From positions 1 to 64,000 of the forward strand of contig JAQWFQ010000014.1 in NCBI GenBank assembly GCA_029238665.1: a stretch of 64,000 nucleotides of DNA, read 5' to 3'. This document shows, piece after piece, positions 43,670 to 52,414 of the stretch; within the stretch, counting starts at the first letter, position 1; each line of letters starts with the position of its first letter. The translations under genes were made by a program, and so were the position numbers. Under the pieces are notes generated by a model. It worked only from the letters and a program-made list of their open reading frames with translations. It searched no databases and had not been told where the DNA came from. The stretch comes from Crocinitomicaceae bacterium. Lineage in GTDB: Bacteria; Bacteroidota; Bacteroidia; Flavobacteriales_D; Crocinitomicaceae.

Positions 43670-45942
43670 TATTGAACGATCATTTTTCGTTTTGCTTCAC
43701 CATACGGAGTATCCACAGTAACTAAATACGTTCCTGGATTTAAATCTGAGGCATTCAATGTTACTACAGGCGCGTTAATGTCAGAAACAGATAACACCTT
43801 CCTTCCCTGGGCATCAAGCACAGTATACGCTGTAATTTCAGTTCCGTTTACTTGAATGTACACCTTGTCACTAGAGGGTACCGGAAAAACAACAAAACTC
43901 TGCTCAACTTGCTCTTCAAGAGAGAGCTGACACCCATCTACATTGTATGCATTGTTGTCAAAGTCAATAAAGCATGCGTAATCAACTGAATCAATAAATG
44001 GGTTTCTATTCCCCTGTAAATCATGAATGTACTCATGACGAGCAATTTCATAATTATCAGGCAAATCATTAAAATGCCAATCTTTCAAAACCTCTTGTGT
44101 TTGCTTATCTGAATTCAAATTTCCATTTAAATTAAAACCATAAGCAACAGCCATATACATAATTGAACGTGCCGCATTCCCCTTGTGAACTTCTCTCGGT
44201 TCATAAACCATTTGAGACCCCATAAGCCCAACGCGACCTCCTAAATATGTAAAAACAACATTTCCATCAATGTCACCCAAAGGAAGATTACTTCGCGGTG
44301 TATTAGCCTGTGCTAAATTAGCAGGGTATAAATTGTGTTGATCATTATATTCTGGTTGTTCTGGATTATTTGCTGGCCAAGAAGTCATCCAAGAGTGTGC
44401 AAAGGTATGCTCCCTACTATATCCTGTCGCTGTCCAATCAAATGGGTCATCAAAAACCATTCGCTCACCAGACAAAGCACAAGTAACATAAGACTGACCT
44501 CCTAATGTATCTTTAATCTCAAAATTGCTCATCATTGTCTGCTTATACAAAAAGTATGTGATCATTGTATGCGGATTTATCAATGCGTTTAAATCTGACA
44601 CAAATGTTGGCGAAGCAGATGACACACCATTGTAATACGACCCAATATCCTCACCCAATGACGTTACACTTCCTGTTGCAGGACTCGTTGTTAAGTAATT
44701 CTCAAAACCATCTAAACCATTAAAGGCATACACCGCAAAATAATAATCTTGATTTGCAACAATTCCTCTTGGAGTAAATGATGTTCCAGCACCAACGTAC
44801 GCAACCTTAGCATCTCCAACAACATCTCCTCGTTGATAAGACTCACCATCTACAGGAACTCCAGTGATAGCAGTACCATTTTTCCAAAGCACAAGGTATT
44901 TTGAAGCTCCAGACCCAGCATTGTACTGCCCCCCTAAAGTATAGGATTCTAGTAATGGGAATGTTAACCCTGACGGATTAAGCATAGGTTCTGTTGCTAA
45001 ATTATCTGTTCCTGCACCCTCAAAATTAATGATGTATGGATTCTCATCGACATCGTTTGATTCAATTTCAATTGTTGCAAAATGAGAACCTGTTCCTGAT
45101 GGACTGTAATTAACTGTATAAGCCTGATTAGATGACCCTGCAATTGTACCTGAAGTAATTGTTGATGAAAAATCAACGGCATCAACTCCAGTCATATTGT
45201 ACCCAGAAATAGACAAGTCAGCAGATCCTAAATTCTCAACTGTGAGGTTTACTGTAGAATTATTCCCTACAAAGTAATTGCCATTTGTCAAAACTGTTGC
45301 TCCCTCTACAAGAACATTTATTTCATAAGCAGGAGCAACATAAGGCACAATATCATTTAAATCTCTTGGTACAAGTTGATAATTTGTATTGTACTGCCCA
45401 ACCATTCCTGTTATTGTAACAGGTCCTGTAGGCATAGCTGTTCCAGCAATGTTTGTAGACCCGTTAATTCGAATGTCAAAATTTGTAACTCCATCTGTAA
45501 CCTGTACCGTACTGTTTCCAGATGCAAATGTTGTAGGGCTGATAAAGGTTACATTTTGAAACTTTACCAACTGCGACTCTAATGATTCATTTGCTGAAGA
45601 AAAAGGAATCTCCAATGGAATAGGCTGAATAACAGCAGGACCGTGATTTGTTACACTTGTAACAAAAGAAATTTCTAACAAACCTGAAAACTCAATCAAG
45701 GGGCCAGTAACAGTAATGGAGTCATATCTATTCACCCCTGTAATTGGGCCACCATAACCTGCTATACCTGCAGTTGCATCTTGCATGTAGCGAATACTTC
45801 CTAATTCAGAACCATTGGTCGCAATTCCTGTTACTGTAACTGTTTGACCGATTCCAAACGTTCGGGCATCTGCTATATCTGTTTGAGAAAATGTCGAAAA
45901 AGACAAGGTAATCAGAGAACATATTAATACTGCTTTTTTCAT
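43669..45942 (-). CDS. Secreted endonuclease I with T9SS type A C-terminal domain
   Basis: A 757-residue exported nuclease. Order: signal peptide (1-19, ending FSTFSQ); OB-fold/DUF5689-like region (about 20-205, TVTVTGIATNG); choice-of-anchor D domain (about 210-310, INFEGAGT ending); a linker; endonuclease I domain (about 430-655) with REHTFAHSWM, DQHNLYPANLAQAN and NRNPFIDSVDYA, the beta-beta-alpha-metal nuclease motifs; and a type A T9SS domain (about 685-757, FPVPSSDKVYIQV, LNPGTYLVTVDT, KRKMIVQ). It likely digests extracellular DNA or RNA. Co-transcribed with the split 5'-nucleotidase genes. Confidence 0.91.
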   Translation of the reverse strand: MKKAVLICSLITLSFSTFSQTDIADARTFGIGQTVTVTGIATNGSELGSIRYMQDATAGIAGYGGPITGVNRYDSITVTGPLIEFSGLLEISFVTSVTNHGPAVIQPIPLEIPFSSANESLESQLVKFQNVTFISPTTFASGNSTVQVTDGVTNFDIRINGSTNIAGTAMPTGPVTITGMVGQYNTNYQLVPRDLNDIVPYVAPAYEINVLVEGATVLTNGNYFVGNNSTVNLTVENLGSADLSISGYNMTGVDAVDFSSTITSGTIAGSSNQAYTVNYSPSGTGSHFATIEIESNDVDENPYIINFEGAGTDNLATEPMLNPSGLTFPLLESYTLGGQYNAGSGASKYLVLWKNGTAITGVPVDGESYQRGDVVGDAKVAYVGAGTSFTPRGIVANQDYYFAVYAFNGLDGFENYLTTSPATGSVTSLGEDIGSYYNGVSSASPTFVSDLNALINPHTMITYFLYKQTMMSNFEIKDTLGGQSYVTCALSGERMVFDDPFDWTATGYSREHTFAHSWMTSWPANNPEQPEYNDQHNLYPANLAQANTPRSNLPLGDIDGNVVFTYLGGRVGLMGSQMVYEPREVHKGNAARSIMYMAVAYGFNLNGNLNSDKQTQEVLKDWHFNDLPDNYEIARHEYIHDLQGNRNPFIDSVDYACFIDFDNNAYNVDGCQLSLEEQVEQSFVVFPVPSSDKVYIQVNGTEITAYTVLDAQGRKVLSVSDINAPVVTLNASDLNPGTYLVTVDTPYGEAKRKMIVQ

Positions 45943-45996
45943 TTTTTTTATTTTTGTTTTTAATTTTCTGGCATCATGTTATATGCCTTTTAATTC

Positions 45997-48756
45997 TTAA
46001 AATTGAAACCCAAGTGAAACATTAAATCGTAGCCCTTGTCCAACAAATACTCCTGCTGAATTTGAACTAAAATCAGTTCCAAATTGATTTGTTCGAGCAT
46101 CTGAAATATAAAATGTATTCAAGGCATTAAACACATTTGCCCGAATACTTAAACTACTCTTCTCAAACCTTAAACGGTAACCCGCATGAATACTCATTAA
46201 GCCATAAGAAGGGATTTTCCACGATTCCGTTCCACCATTAGCACCCGTTAAACTAAACGGATCAAAATCACTAAAATATCGATCGAAATAAGCGTACTTA
46301 ACTTTAATGTATCCATTTTTAACAAAAGCATATCGAATACTTGTAGCATATGTAGATTGAGCAGCATCACCAACATGAACACCTTTGGCATCGAATTCAA
46401 ATTGAGTTCCTAACACATCTACAATCTCAGATGATTGCCATGTCCAATCACCGTAACTAACCATTCCTTCAATAGATAGCTTCTTATTAATTCTATATGA
46501 TACATCAACTTCAGCTCCCATATGTAAAGCATCCATTCCGTTAACATTTGCTCGAACAAACTCTGCTGGATCTTGAGGGTCTGGAACACTAACTCCATAA
46601 GGAAATGGTTTGTTTTCCCAATAGGTATAATACACATTCACATTCACACTTACTTGCTTGCTTCTAAAACCATAACCAAGTTCAAACGCGTATATGTTTT
46701 CGTTTAGAATCTCTTCAAAAAATTCGTTTTTATTATTGTCAACTACATTGCTATACTGAGGTGTTCGACTTAAATACCCCAAATTCACAAAAACATTCGA
46801 TTTTTCCGTAAAATTAAAGTTGGCTCCCGCTTTTACTGTACCTCCAAATAGCCATTTCCATCCGGTGCTCGAGGTCATTAAACCTTCTGAAGCAGTTGTA
46901 TAATTCACACCATCCAATGTAACGGTGTCAGAAACATAGTTTAATTTACCATCTTGGCTTAAAATATGTGTTCCTATTTCAATTAAAGAATCTCCAACCT
47001 GCATTGTCTTCTTTCTAAAGTAATCTTCCCCTTTGTATCCATTTGAAACACCAGAAACATTTAAGAATGCTGTCCAACGACCATGAGAATATTCGGCTTG
47101 CCCAAAAGCACCTGCCCATTGAACAAGCCCAGCTCTATCATTTTGATAAGCCTGTCCTGCAATTTTATCACCAACGACTAACTTAACTTCATTTGCGTTT
47201 TGATTCGCTGAATTAATGAAGTAATCTCCGCCAAGTAAATTTTTAATTTCTGTATAATGAGTTCCTTTATAATATCGATAATCCAAACCACCAGCTAAAT
47301 TCCATTTTTCACTCATTTTGTAATCAAACTGAGACAAGCCTCCAACCCACATATGGTTGTTTACCGAAGCAGATAAAATTTGAGATGATTTAAATAAATT
47401 CGGATCATACTTATTCTCAACAGTAGAATAGTATTGCCCAAAATTTTTGTAGAATTGATTATCTCTAATTATTTGATCCCAGTTAATCTGTCCTTCTTCA
47501 TCACGGGTAATTGTTGAAGAAGATCCAAAATAACGTTGTCCACCACCTCGACCAATCGAAACGTAAGCCATATTAGACCAAGACAACTTCTTATTGATAA
47601 TCCAGAAATCTTTTAATGTTATTTGTGGTTTATGGTAATAGTTCCTACGTTCATTCATCACTTTCTGTTTTCCAGATAAAGGATCAGAAATATACCCCCA
47701 ATGTTGATTGTATCTTGCACCAGAATTCATGAAGTTCGTATCAAAATCAGTAACACCTACTCTTGAAGCATACGAAGAGTCCCAATATTCTATTTGTTGA
47801 CTGAAGGATCGTTGACCATGTTGTTGAGGGGCGCCAAATCCACTTAATGAAACAACGTGATTCTTAATTTTCTTTTGAATTTTCAGGTAGTAAAAAGCAC
47901 CTTGTGTGTTTAATCCATCTACCCATCCGCTACCTTGCTTATATGAACCTGAGAACAAAACTCCCCATCCATTTTTTAAGGTCCCTGATTTATAAGATAA
48001 CGAAGTTCTAAGAAAAGTTCCTGAACCGTACTCTTGTCTTACTTTAATTTCTCTTTTCCCACCCGTATTCTGAGTAAGGATATTCATTGTACCTCCTACT
48101 GAAGGCATTGCTAGTTTCGTAGCACCGAGTCCTCTTTGAACTTGAATTTGCTGTGTTATCGCATCTAAACCAAACCAGTTCGACCAATAAACAGCTCCAT
48201 TTTCCATATCATTCACGGGAACCCCGTCAATCATAACACCAACATTACGTTGATCAAATCCACGAATTGTAATTCGCGCATCACCATCACCACCCCCTTG
48301 TTGTGTTGCATGAACACCAGGCTTTGAATTTAAAATCATTGGTAAATCTTGAGAACCTAACTCTTCATTAATTTCTCGTGTTCCAATATTAGAAACCGCA
48401 ACAGGTGTTTTTCTGTCCTGAGCTAAATTCCCGATAACATTAACTTCTTCAATTTCTTGACTACCTCCTAAAATGAAATGCATATCAAATTTCTCGCTGT
48501 CAACATTTACCTTTAACCTCACCGTATCAAAAGACAACATTGTTATTACTACATCGTACTCTCCAAAAGGAACGTCATTAATAGTATAATTACCATCATA
48601 ATCTGAATATGCTTTATGTTTATCTGAAAAGATAATTTTCGCTCCAACAACCGGTTGTTTGGCAACATTATCTGTTACGGTTCCAGTTACGGTAGAAGAT
48701 TGACTCAAGGCCGTCCATGATGTCAATAAAATTAGAATAAAGAAAATAGTTTTCAT
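45997..48756 (-). CDS. TonB-dependent receptor of the nucleic-acid operon
   Basis: A 919-residue outer-membrane TonB receptor. Signal peptide 1-18 (ending WTALSQ); CarboxypepD_reg-like domain (about 20-105, VVGAKIIFSDKHKAYSDYDG); plug (about 115-225, IRGFDQRNVGVMIDGVPVN, LGATKLAMPSVGGTMN); then the barrel ending GLRFNVSLGFQF. No SusD partner is present, so it is not a glycan-type SusCD pair. Position between a lamin-tail protein and endonuclease I suggests nucleotide, oligonucleotide or phosphate-related ligands; this is inference. A -7-like box (48758-48765) lies 1 nt before its ATG. Confidence 0.85.
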   Translation of the reverse strand: MKTIFFILILLTSWTALSQSSTVTGTVTDNVAKQPVVGAKIIFSDKHKAYSDYDGNYTINDVPFGEYDVVITMLSFDTVRLKVNVDSEKFDMHFILGGSQEIEEVNVIGNLAQDRKTPVAVSNIGTREINEELGSQDLPMILNSKPGVHATQQGGGDGDARITIRGFDQRNVGVMIDGVPVNDMENGAVYWSNWFGLDAITQQIQVQRGLGATKLAMPSVGGTMNILTQNTGGKREIKVRQEYGSGTFLRTSLSYKSGTLKNGWGVLFSGSYKQGSGWVDGLNTQGAFYYLKIQKKIKNHVVSLSGFGAPQQHGQRSFSQQIEYWDSSYASRVGVTDFDTNFMNSGARYNQHWGYISDPLSGKQKVMNERRNYYHKPQITLKDFWIINKKLSWSNMAYVSIGRGGGQRYFGSSSTITRDEEGQINWDQIIRDNQFYKNFGQYYSTVENKYDPNLFKSSQILSASVNNHMWVGGLSQFDYKMSEKWNLAGGLDYRYYKGTHYTEIKNLLGGDYFINSANQNANEVKLVVGDKIAGQAYQNDRAGLVQWAGAFGQAEYSHGRWTAFLNVSGVSNGYKGEDYFRKKTMQVGDSLIEIGTHILSQDGKLNYVSDTVTLDGVNYTTASEGLMTSSTGWKWLFGGTVKAGANFNFTEKSNVFVNLGYLSRTPQYSNVVDNNKNEFFEEILNENIYAFELGYGFRSKQVSVNVNVYYTYWENKPFPYGVSVPDPQDPAEFVRANVNGMDALHMGAEVDVSYRINKKLSIEGMVSYGDWTWQSSEIVDVLGTQFEFDAKGVHVGDAAQSTYATSIRYAFVKNGYIKVKYAYFDRYFSDFDPFSLTGANGGTESWKIPSYGLMSIHAGYRLRFEKSSLSIRANVFNALNTFYISDARTNQFGTDFSSNSAGVFVGQGLRFNVSLGFQF

Positions 48757-48757
48757 C

Positions 48758-48765
48758 CGAAGTTA
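48758..48765 (-). promoter_or_regulatory. -7-like box abutting the TonB receptor ATG
   Basis: TAACTTCG on the minus strand (one mismatch to TAnnTTTG) ends 1 nt before the ATG at 48756 and just after the terminator hairpin at 48774-48799. It could restart transcription as a leaderless mRNA. Confidence 0.25.
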
Positions 48766-48773
48766 TTTCAAAA

Positions 48774-48799
48774 AAAGAGGCCGAAAAAATCGACCTCTT
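48774..48799 (-). terminator. Terminator between the lamin-tail gene and the TonB receptor gene
   Basis: AAAGAGG pairs with CCTCTTT, with an inner CGA/TCG pair, and a T7 run follows on the minus strand. It lies 19 nt past the lamin-tail stop and inside the putative operon, so it may reduce rather than block downstream expression. Confidence 0.75.
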
Positions 48800-48817
48800 T
48801 TAGTATTGTAATCTAAA

Positions 48818-49798
48818 TTATTTAATAATAACTCGTTTAGTAACAGTGTTACCAGAGTTATTAGTAAGCTTCACAAAGTATACCCCTCTATTTCCTTTTA
48901 AATCAATAGAAACTAAAGTGTTTGAATTGTTCGTAATTGATTCAATTTTTTGTCCTAAAGAATTAACAACAAAGATAGTTGCATAAGATGCAGCTCCGTT
49001 AATGTAAAATTCACCGTTAGATGGATTAGGGAAAACAGATAATTTCGTCTCAGAAATTTCGTCAACAGATAACGGATTACATCCACAATCGTGAGTACCT
49101 AATGAAAACCAGTTACCGTATGTCTGCCCTGCAATATCAATTACAGCAGGAATTGAGTCATACTCCAATAAAGGGTCAAAATACGAAATCGTAGGATTAG
49201 TTTCACCCTTCAGAATCGAAGCTTTACGAATCATAGAATGATCAACGGTAACACCATCACCCGATTGAACATAAGGAAAATCAGCTGTCCATCCAGTTAA
49301 AGGATCTGTACCGATTCCAGGATTCTCACTAATTTTACCAAAAACATCAACTAGAGACGAATTTCCTATATCATTTACATTACCCAAAGCTAAAACAACA
49401 GCATCATTACCGTTAAAGTAAAATGCATTTGAAGCATTATAGTCTGGGCAGTAAAACGCATCTGCTCTGACCTGCAATGAATCCCAAATTGGAGCTTCTT
49501 GTCCGGTCCCGTTTGGATCTAACTTCTCCAATACAGCTACATGAACATCATGAGCAGCAACCGTACCTACCAATTGAATTGCATTTGCAGCCGTTGCAGT
49601 TGTGGACCCATTTGAATAACGGATCACCATATATTGACTCAGGTCAACAGATACGTCTGTAGGGTTATAAATTTCTAACGCTTTATTATTACTCCACCCT
49701 TCTACATATTCAGAAATAAAAAGATCTGAGCAATCACTAAGTTGAGCAAACGTCATTGAACTCACAATTGTACTTAATACAAGTAATGTTTTTTTCAT
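48818..49798 (-). CDS. Lamin-tail domain protein with T9SS type A C-terminal domain
   Basis: A 326-residue secreted protein. Signal peptide 1-18 (ending SMTFAQ), lamin-tail domain (about 22-160) with CSDLFISEYVEGWSNNKALE, IYNPTDVSVDLSQYMV and YFNGNDAVVLAL, then a linker, and a T9SS type A domain (about 255-326, LSVFPNPSNGEFYI, NRGVYFVKLTN, KRVIIK). Lamin-tail domains often occur with secreted nucleases in Bacteroidota, and this gene lies two genes upstream of endonuclease I. It may bind nucleic acid or the cell surface; no catalytic motif is seen. First gene of the operon. Confidence 0.88.
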   Translation of the reverse strand: MKKTLLVLSTIVSSMTFAQLSDCSDLFISEYVEGWSNNKALEIYNPTDVSVDLSQYMVIRYSNGSTTATAANAIQLVGTVAAHDVHVAVLEKLDPNGTGQEAPIWDSLQVRADAFYCPDYNASNAFYFNGNDAVVLALGNVNDIGNSSLVDVFGKISENPGIGTDPLTGWTADFPYVQSGDGVTVDHSMIRKASILKGETNPTISYFDPLLEYDSIPAVIDIAGQTYGNWFSLGTHDCGCNPLSVDEISETKLSVFPNPSNGEFYINGAASYATIFVVNSLGQKIESITNNSNTLVSIDLKGNRGVYFVKLTNNSGNTVTKRVIIK

Positions 49799-50142
49799 AA
49801 GAATTTGTTTTTATTTATTTGGTAAAGATTTCACGGGCATGGGAGGCAAAGAAACACATCTAAAAAAACCTTAGCAACTAAGGATTAGAACCTAGAAAGG
49901 GTTACAATTTAAAGCATGTTTTCAATTATTCTTCGCACTGTTTTTTCTCCGATATGGTTTCAGCAAAAATTAGCATCAAGGTGAACATCCAGAGAATTCT
50001 AATTTCAAAAATACGATAATTTAGTTTAATCTTCATCACTATGTTATTAACAAAATTGGAATCTTTTTAACCATTTAACAAATGTAAAATCCTAAACATT
50101 TCATTATTTTAGGCTCACAATTAACAAAACAAACCGAAGAAA
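49799..50142. other. 344-nt intergenic region between divergent lamin-tail and DPP4 genes
   Basis: No open frame of note on either strand. It holds promoters for both divergent genes. For the minus gene a TTTCTTTG (49847-49854, one mismatch to TAnnTTTG) has a TTG 20 nt upstream (49875-49877), and that TTG is the loop of the CCTTAG/CTAAGG palindrome at 49869-49883. For the plus gene TATTTTAG (50105-50112) is a one-mismatch -7 box. Nothing else recognised. Confidence 0.5.
49869..49883 (-). promoter_or_regulatory. CCTTAG-TTG-CTAAGG palindrome at the nucleic-acid operon promoter
   Basis: Six-bp perfect arms around TTG on the minus strand, followed by T7. The TTG loop sits at the -33 position of the predicted lamin-tail promoter. 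It can be read as an operator over -33 or as a small rho-independent terminator with no visible upstream minus-strand gene; either makes it regulatory. Confidence 0.4.
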
Positions 50143-52305
50143 ATGCGCAAAAACACCTCGCTATTAATATCACTTTTACTACTCTCATCTTTAGGGATTG
50201 CTCAAAAACTAAGTGTAGAAAAAATCTGGAAAAACTACGAATTCTTCGGAACTTCTGTCCGTGGATTTAGATCAATGAATGATGGAAATTACTTCAGTAA
50301 AACTCAAGGATCATCAATAACAAAACATGCCTTTTCAAACTATGAAGGAAAAGGAGAAGTTATTGTTTCTCCAGAAATGCTGACTTATAAAGGAGAAGCA
50401 CTAAAGATGGACGATTACTTTTTTAACCTCGATGAAACCAAGGTGTTAATAACTACAGAAACGAAAAGTATTTATAGACGAAGTTATTCTGCCGTATACT
50501 ACTTACTAGACCTAAAAACGGGTCAATTACAATCTTTAGATGATCAACACGCACCACAAACATTGGCCGAATATTCGCCTGACGGTAAAAGTGTTTCTTT
50601 CATTTACGAGAACAATCTTTTTGTAAAAAACCTATCGACAGGTAAAACAGTGCAACTTACACAAGATGGAGAAAAAAATAAACGCATTAACGGGACAACT
50701 GACTGGGTTTACGAAGAAGAGTTTGCTATAACAAAGGCATATGACTGGTCGCCTGACAGTAAGAACATTGCATTTTTAAAATTTGATGAATCAAAGGTGC
50801 AAGAATTCACAATGACCTATCACAATGAGCTCTATCCTGAACTCTATACCTTTAAATACCCTAAAGCCGGAGAAGACAACTCCAAAGTGACAGCAATAAT
50901 GTATAACCTAGACAAGCATTCAAGTACTGAAATAACACTTGGAGACTACGAATATATTCCCCGATTAAAATGGTCTAACTCAGAAAATAAATTAATTATT
51001 CAAACATTAAACAGGCACCAAAATAATTTAAAATACCACCTCGTTTCAATCGAAGACACAGGGCTTAAAACAACAATGTTTTTTGAAGAAAAATCAGAAA
51101 CATACGTTGAAATAGACGACAACCTTTTAATCTTAAACGACGGGGAATCAATTTTAAGAACAAGTGAAATTGATGGGCACAATCACATTTATAGCCTTTG
51201 CTTTGATGGCTCATCAAAACAAATTACAGCAGGAGATTGGGATGTCATTGAATTTTTAGGCGTTAACGATAAAAACACAACAATATACTATACATCAGCT
51301 GAGGCGGGAGCTATCCATAAAGGAGTCTATAAAATAGGGATTACAGGGAAGAAGAAAAAGGCAATCAGCCTAGAAACAGGGTCGAATAACGCAGCATTTT
51401 CGAATGGAATGAACTACTTTATAAAGACGTACTCAAATGCCAACACTCCTCCTGTGTTTACGCTATGCAATAACAACGGAAAAGAACTGACGACACTGGA
51501 GGACAACAAAGCCTTAAATAAACGGCTGTCCAACTATAACTTAGGGACAAAATCATTTGTAAAATTCAAAGGAGCAAAAGAAGAACTCAATGGATGGGTA
51601 ATTAAACCTGCCAACTTTGACCCATCAAAGAGTTACCCTGTTTACATTAATATATACGGTGGACCAGGGTCTAATATGGTTTCTGATTCCTGGGGAGGTG
51701 TCAACTACATGTATCATCAATTGCTTGTAGAAAACGGATACATCGTTGTTTCTGTTGACCCAAGAGGAACAATGTACAGGGGAGAAAAATTTAAAAAGTC
51801 GACTTATTTACAACTGGGAAAACTAGAAACAGAAGATTTTATTGCTGTTGCACAAGAGCTCCAGAAATACAATTATGTTGACGCTTCAAGAATTGGAATA
51901 ATGGGCTGGAGCTACGGTGGCTTTATGACATCATTAGCAATGACTAAAGGTGCAGGTATTTTTAAAATGGGAATTGCTGTTGCGCCAGTTACCAACTGGA
52001 GGTATTACGACAACATTTACACCGAGCGTTTTATGAGAACGCCTCAAGAAAACAAAGATGGGTATGACTCCAACTCACCCATTAACTTTGTAGACAAATT
52101 AAAAGGAAACTACCTATTGATACATGGATCAGGAGATGATAACGTGCACTATCAAAATACCATGGAAATGATTAATGCAATGGTAGCGGCAGACAAACAG
52201 TTTGATTTGTTTATTTACCCCAATAAAAACCATGGTATTTATGGTGGAAATACGCGCAACCACCTTTTCAATATGATGTTTAACTACACGCTAAAAAACT
52301 TGTAG
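50143..52305 (+). CDS. Dipeptidyl peptidase IV (S9B)
   Basis: An exported serine peptidase removing Xaa-Pro or Xaa-Ala dipeptides. The 720-residue protein has a signal peptide (1-20, ending SLGIAQ), a beta-propeller N-terminal part with TDWVYEEEFAITKAY near 185-200 (the double Glu that binds the peptide N-terminus), and the alpha/beta hydrolase domain from about 480. Catalytic Ser is in GWSYGGF (about 588), Asp in HGSGDDNVH (about 664), His in NKNHGIYGG (about 696). No T9SS tail, so probably periplasmic. Divergent from the nucleic-acid operon; no functional link visible. Confidence 0.93.
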   Translation: MRKNTSLLISLLLLSSLGIAQKLSVEKIWKNYEFFGTSVRGFRSMNDGNYFSKTQGSSITKHAFSNYEGKGEVIVSPEMLTYKGEALKMDDYFFNLDETKVLITTETKSIYRRSYSAVYYLLDLKTGQLQSLDDQHAPQTLAEYSPDGKSVSFIYENNLFVKNLSTGKTVQLTQDGEKNKRINGTTDWVYEEEFAITKAYDWSPDSKNIAFLKFDESKVQEFTMTYHNELYPELYTFKYPKAGEDNSKVTAIMYNLDKHSSTEITLGDYEYIPRLKWSNSENKLIIQTLNRHQNNLKYHLVSIEDTGLKTTMFFEEKSETYVEIDDNLLILNDGESILRTSEIDGHNHIYSLCFDGSSKQITAGDWDVIEFLGVNDKNTTIYYTSAEAGAIHKGVYKIGITGKKKKAISLETGSNNAAFSNGMNYFIKTYSNANTPPVFTLCNNNGKELTTLEDNKALNKRLSNYNLGTKSFVKFKGAKEELNGWVIKPANFDPSKSYPVYINIYGGPGSNMVSDSWGGVNYMYHQLLVENGYIVVSVDPRGTMYRGEKFKKSTYLQLGKLETEDFIAVAQELQKYNYVDASRIGIMGWSYGGFMTSLAMTKGAGIFKMGIAVAPVTNWRYYDNIYTERFMRTPQENKDGYDSNSPINFVDKLKGNYLLIHGSGDDNVHYQNTMEMINAMVAADKQFDLFIYPNKNHGIYGGNTRNHLFNMMFNYTLKNL

Positions 52306-52414
52306 AAAAACAGTCCTTTAACGTAAAATAAACACGAAACATATCGATAGATATCATATGTTCTATTATCTTAGGCCGTTAAGATTAAAATCAAAATATA
52401 GACTAGGGAAAGAA

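Noticed and set aside
45969-45988. GGCAT...ATGCC hairpin between the TonB receptor and endonuclease genes
   Set aside because: The 5-bp stem is short and has no T-run on the minus strand, so it is not a convincing terminator.
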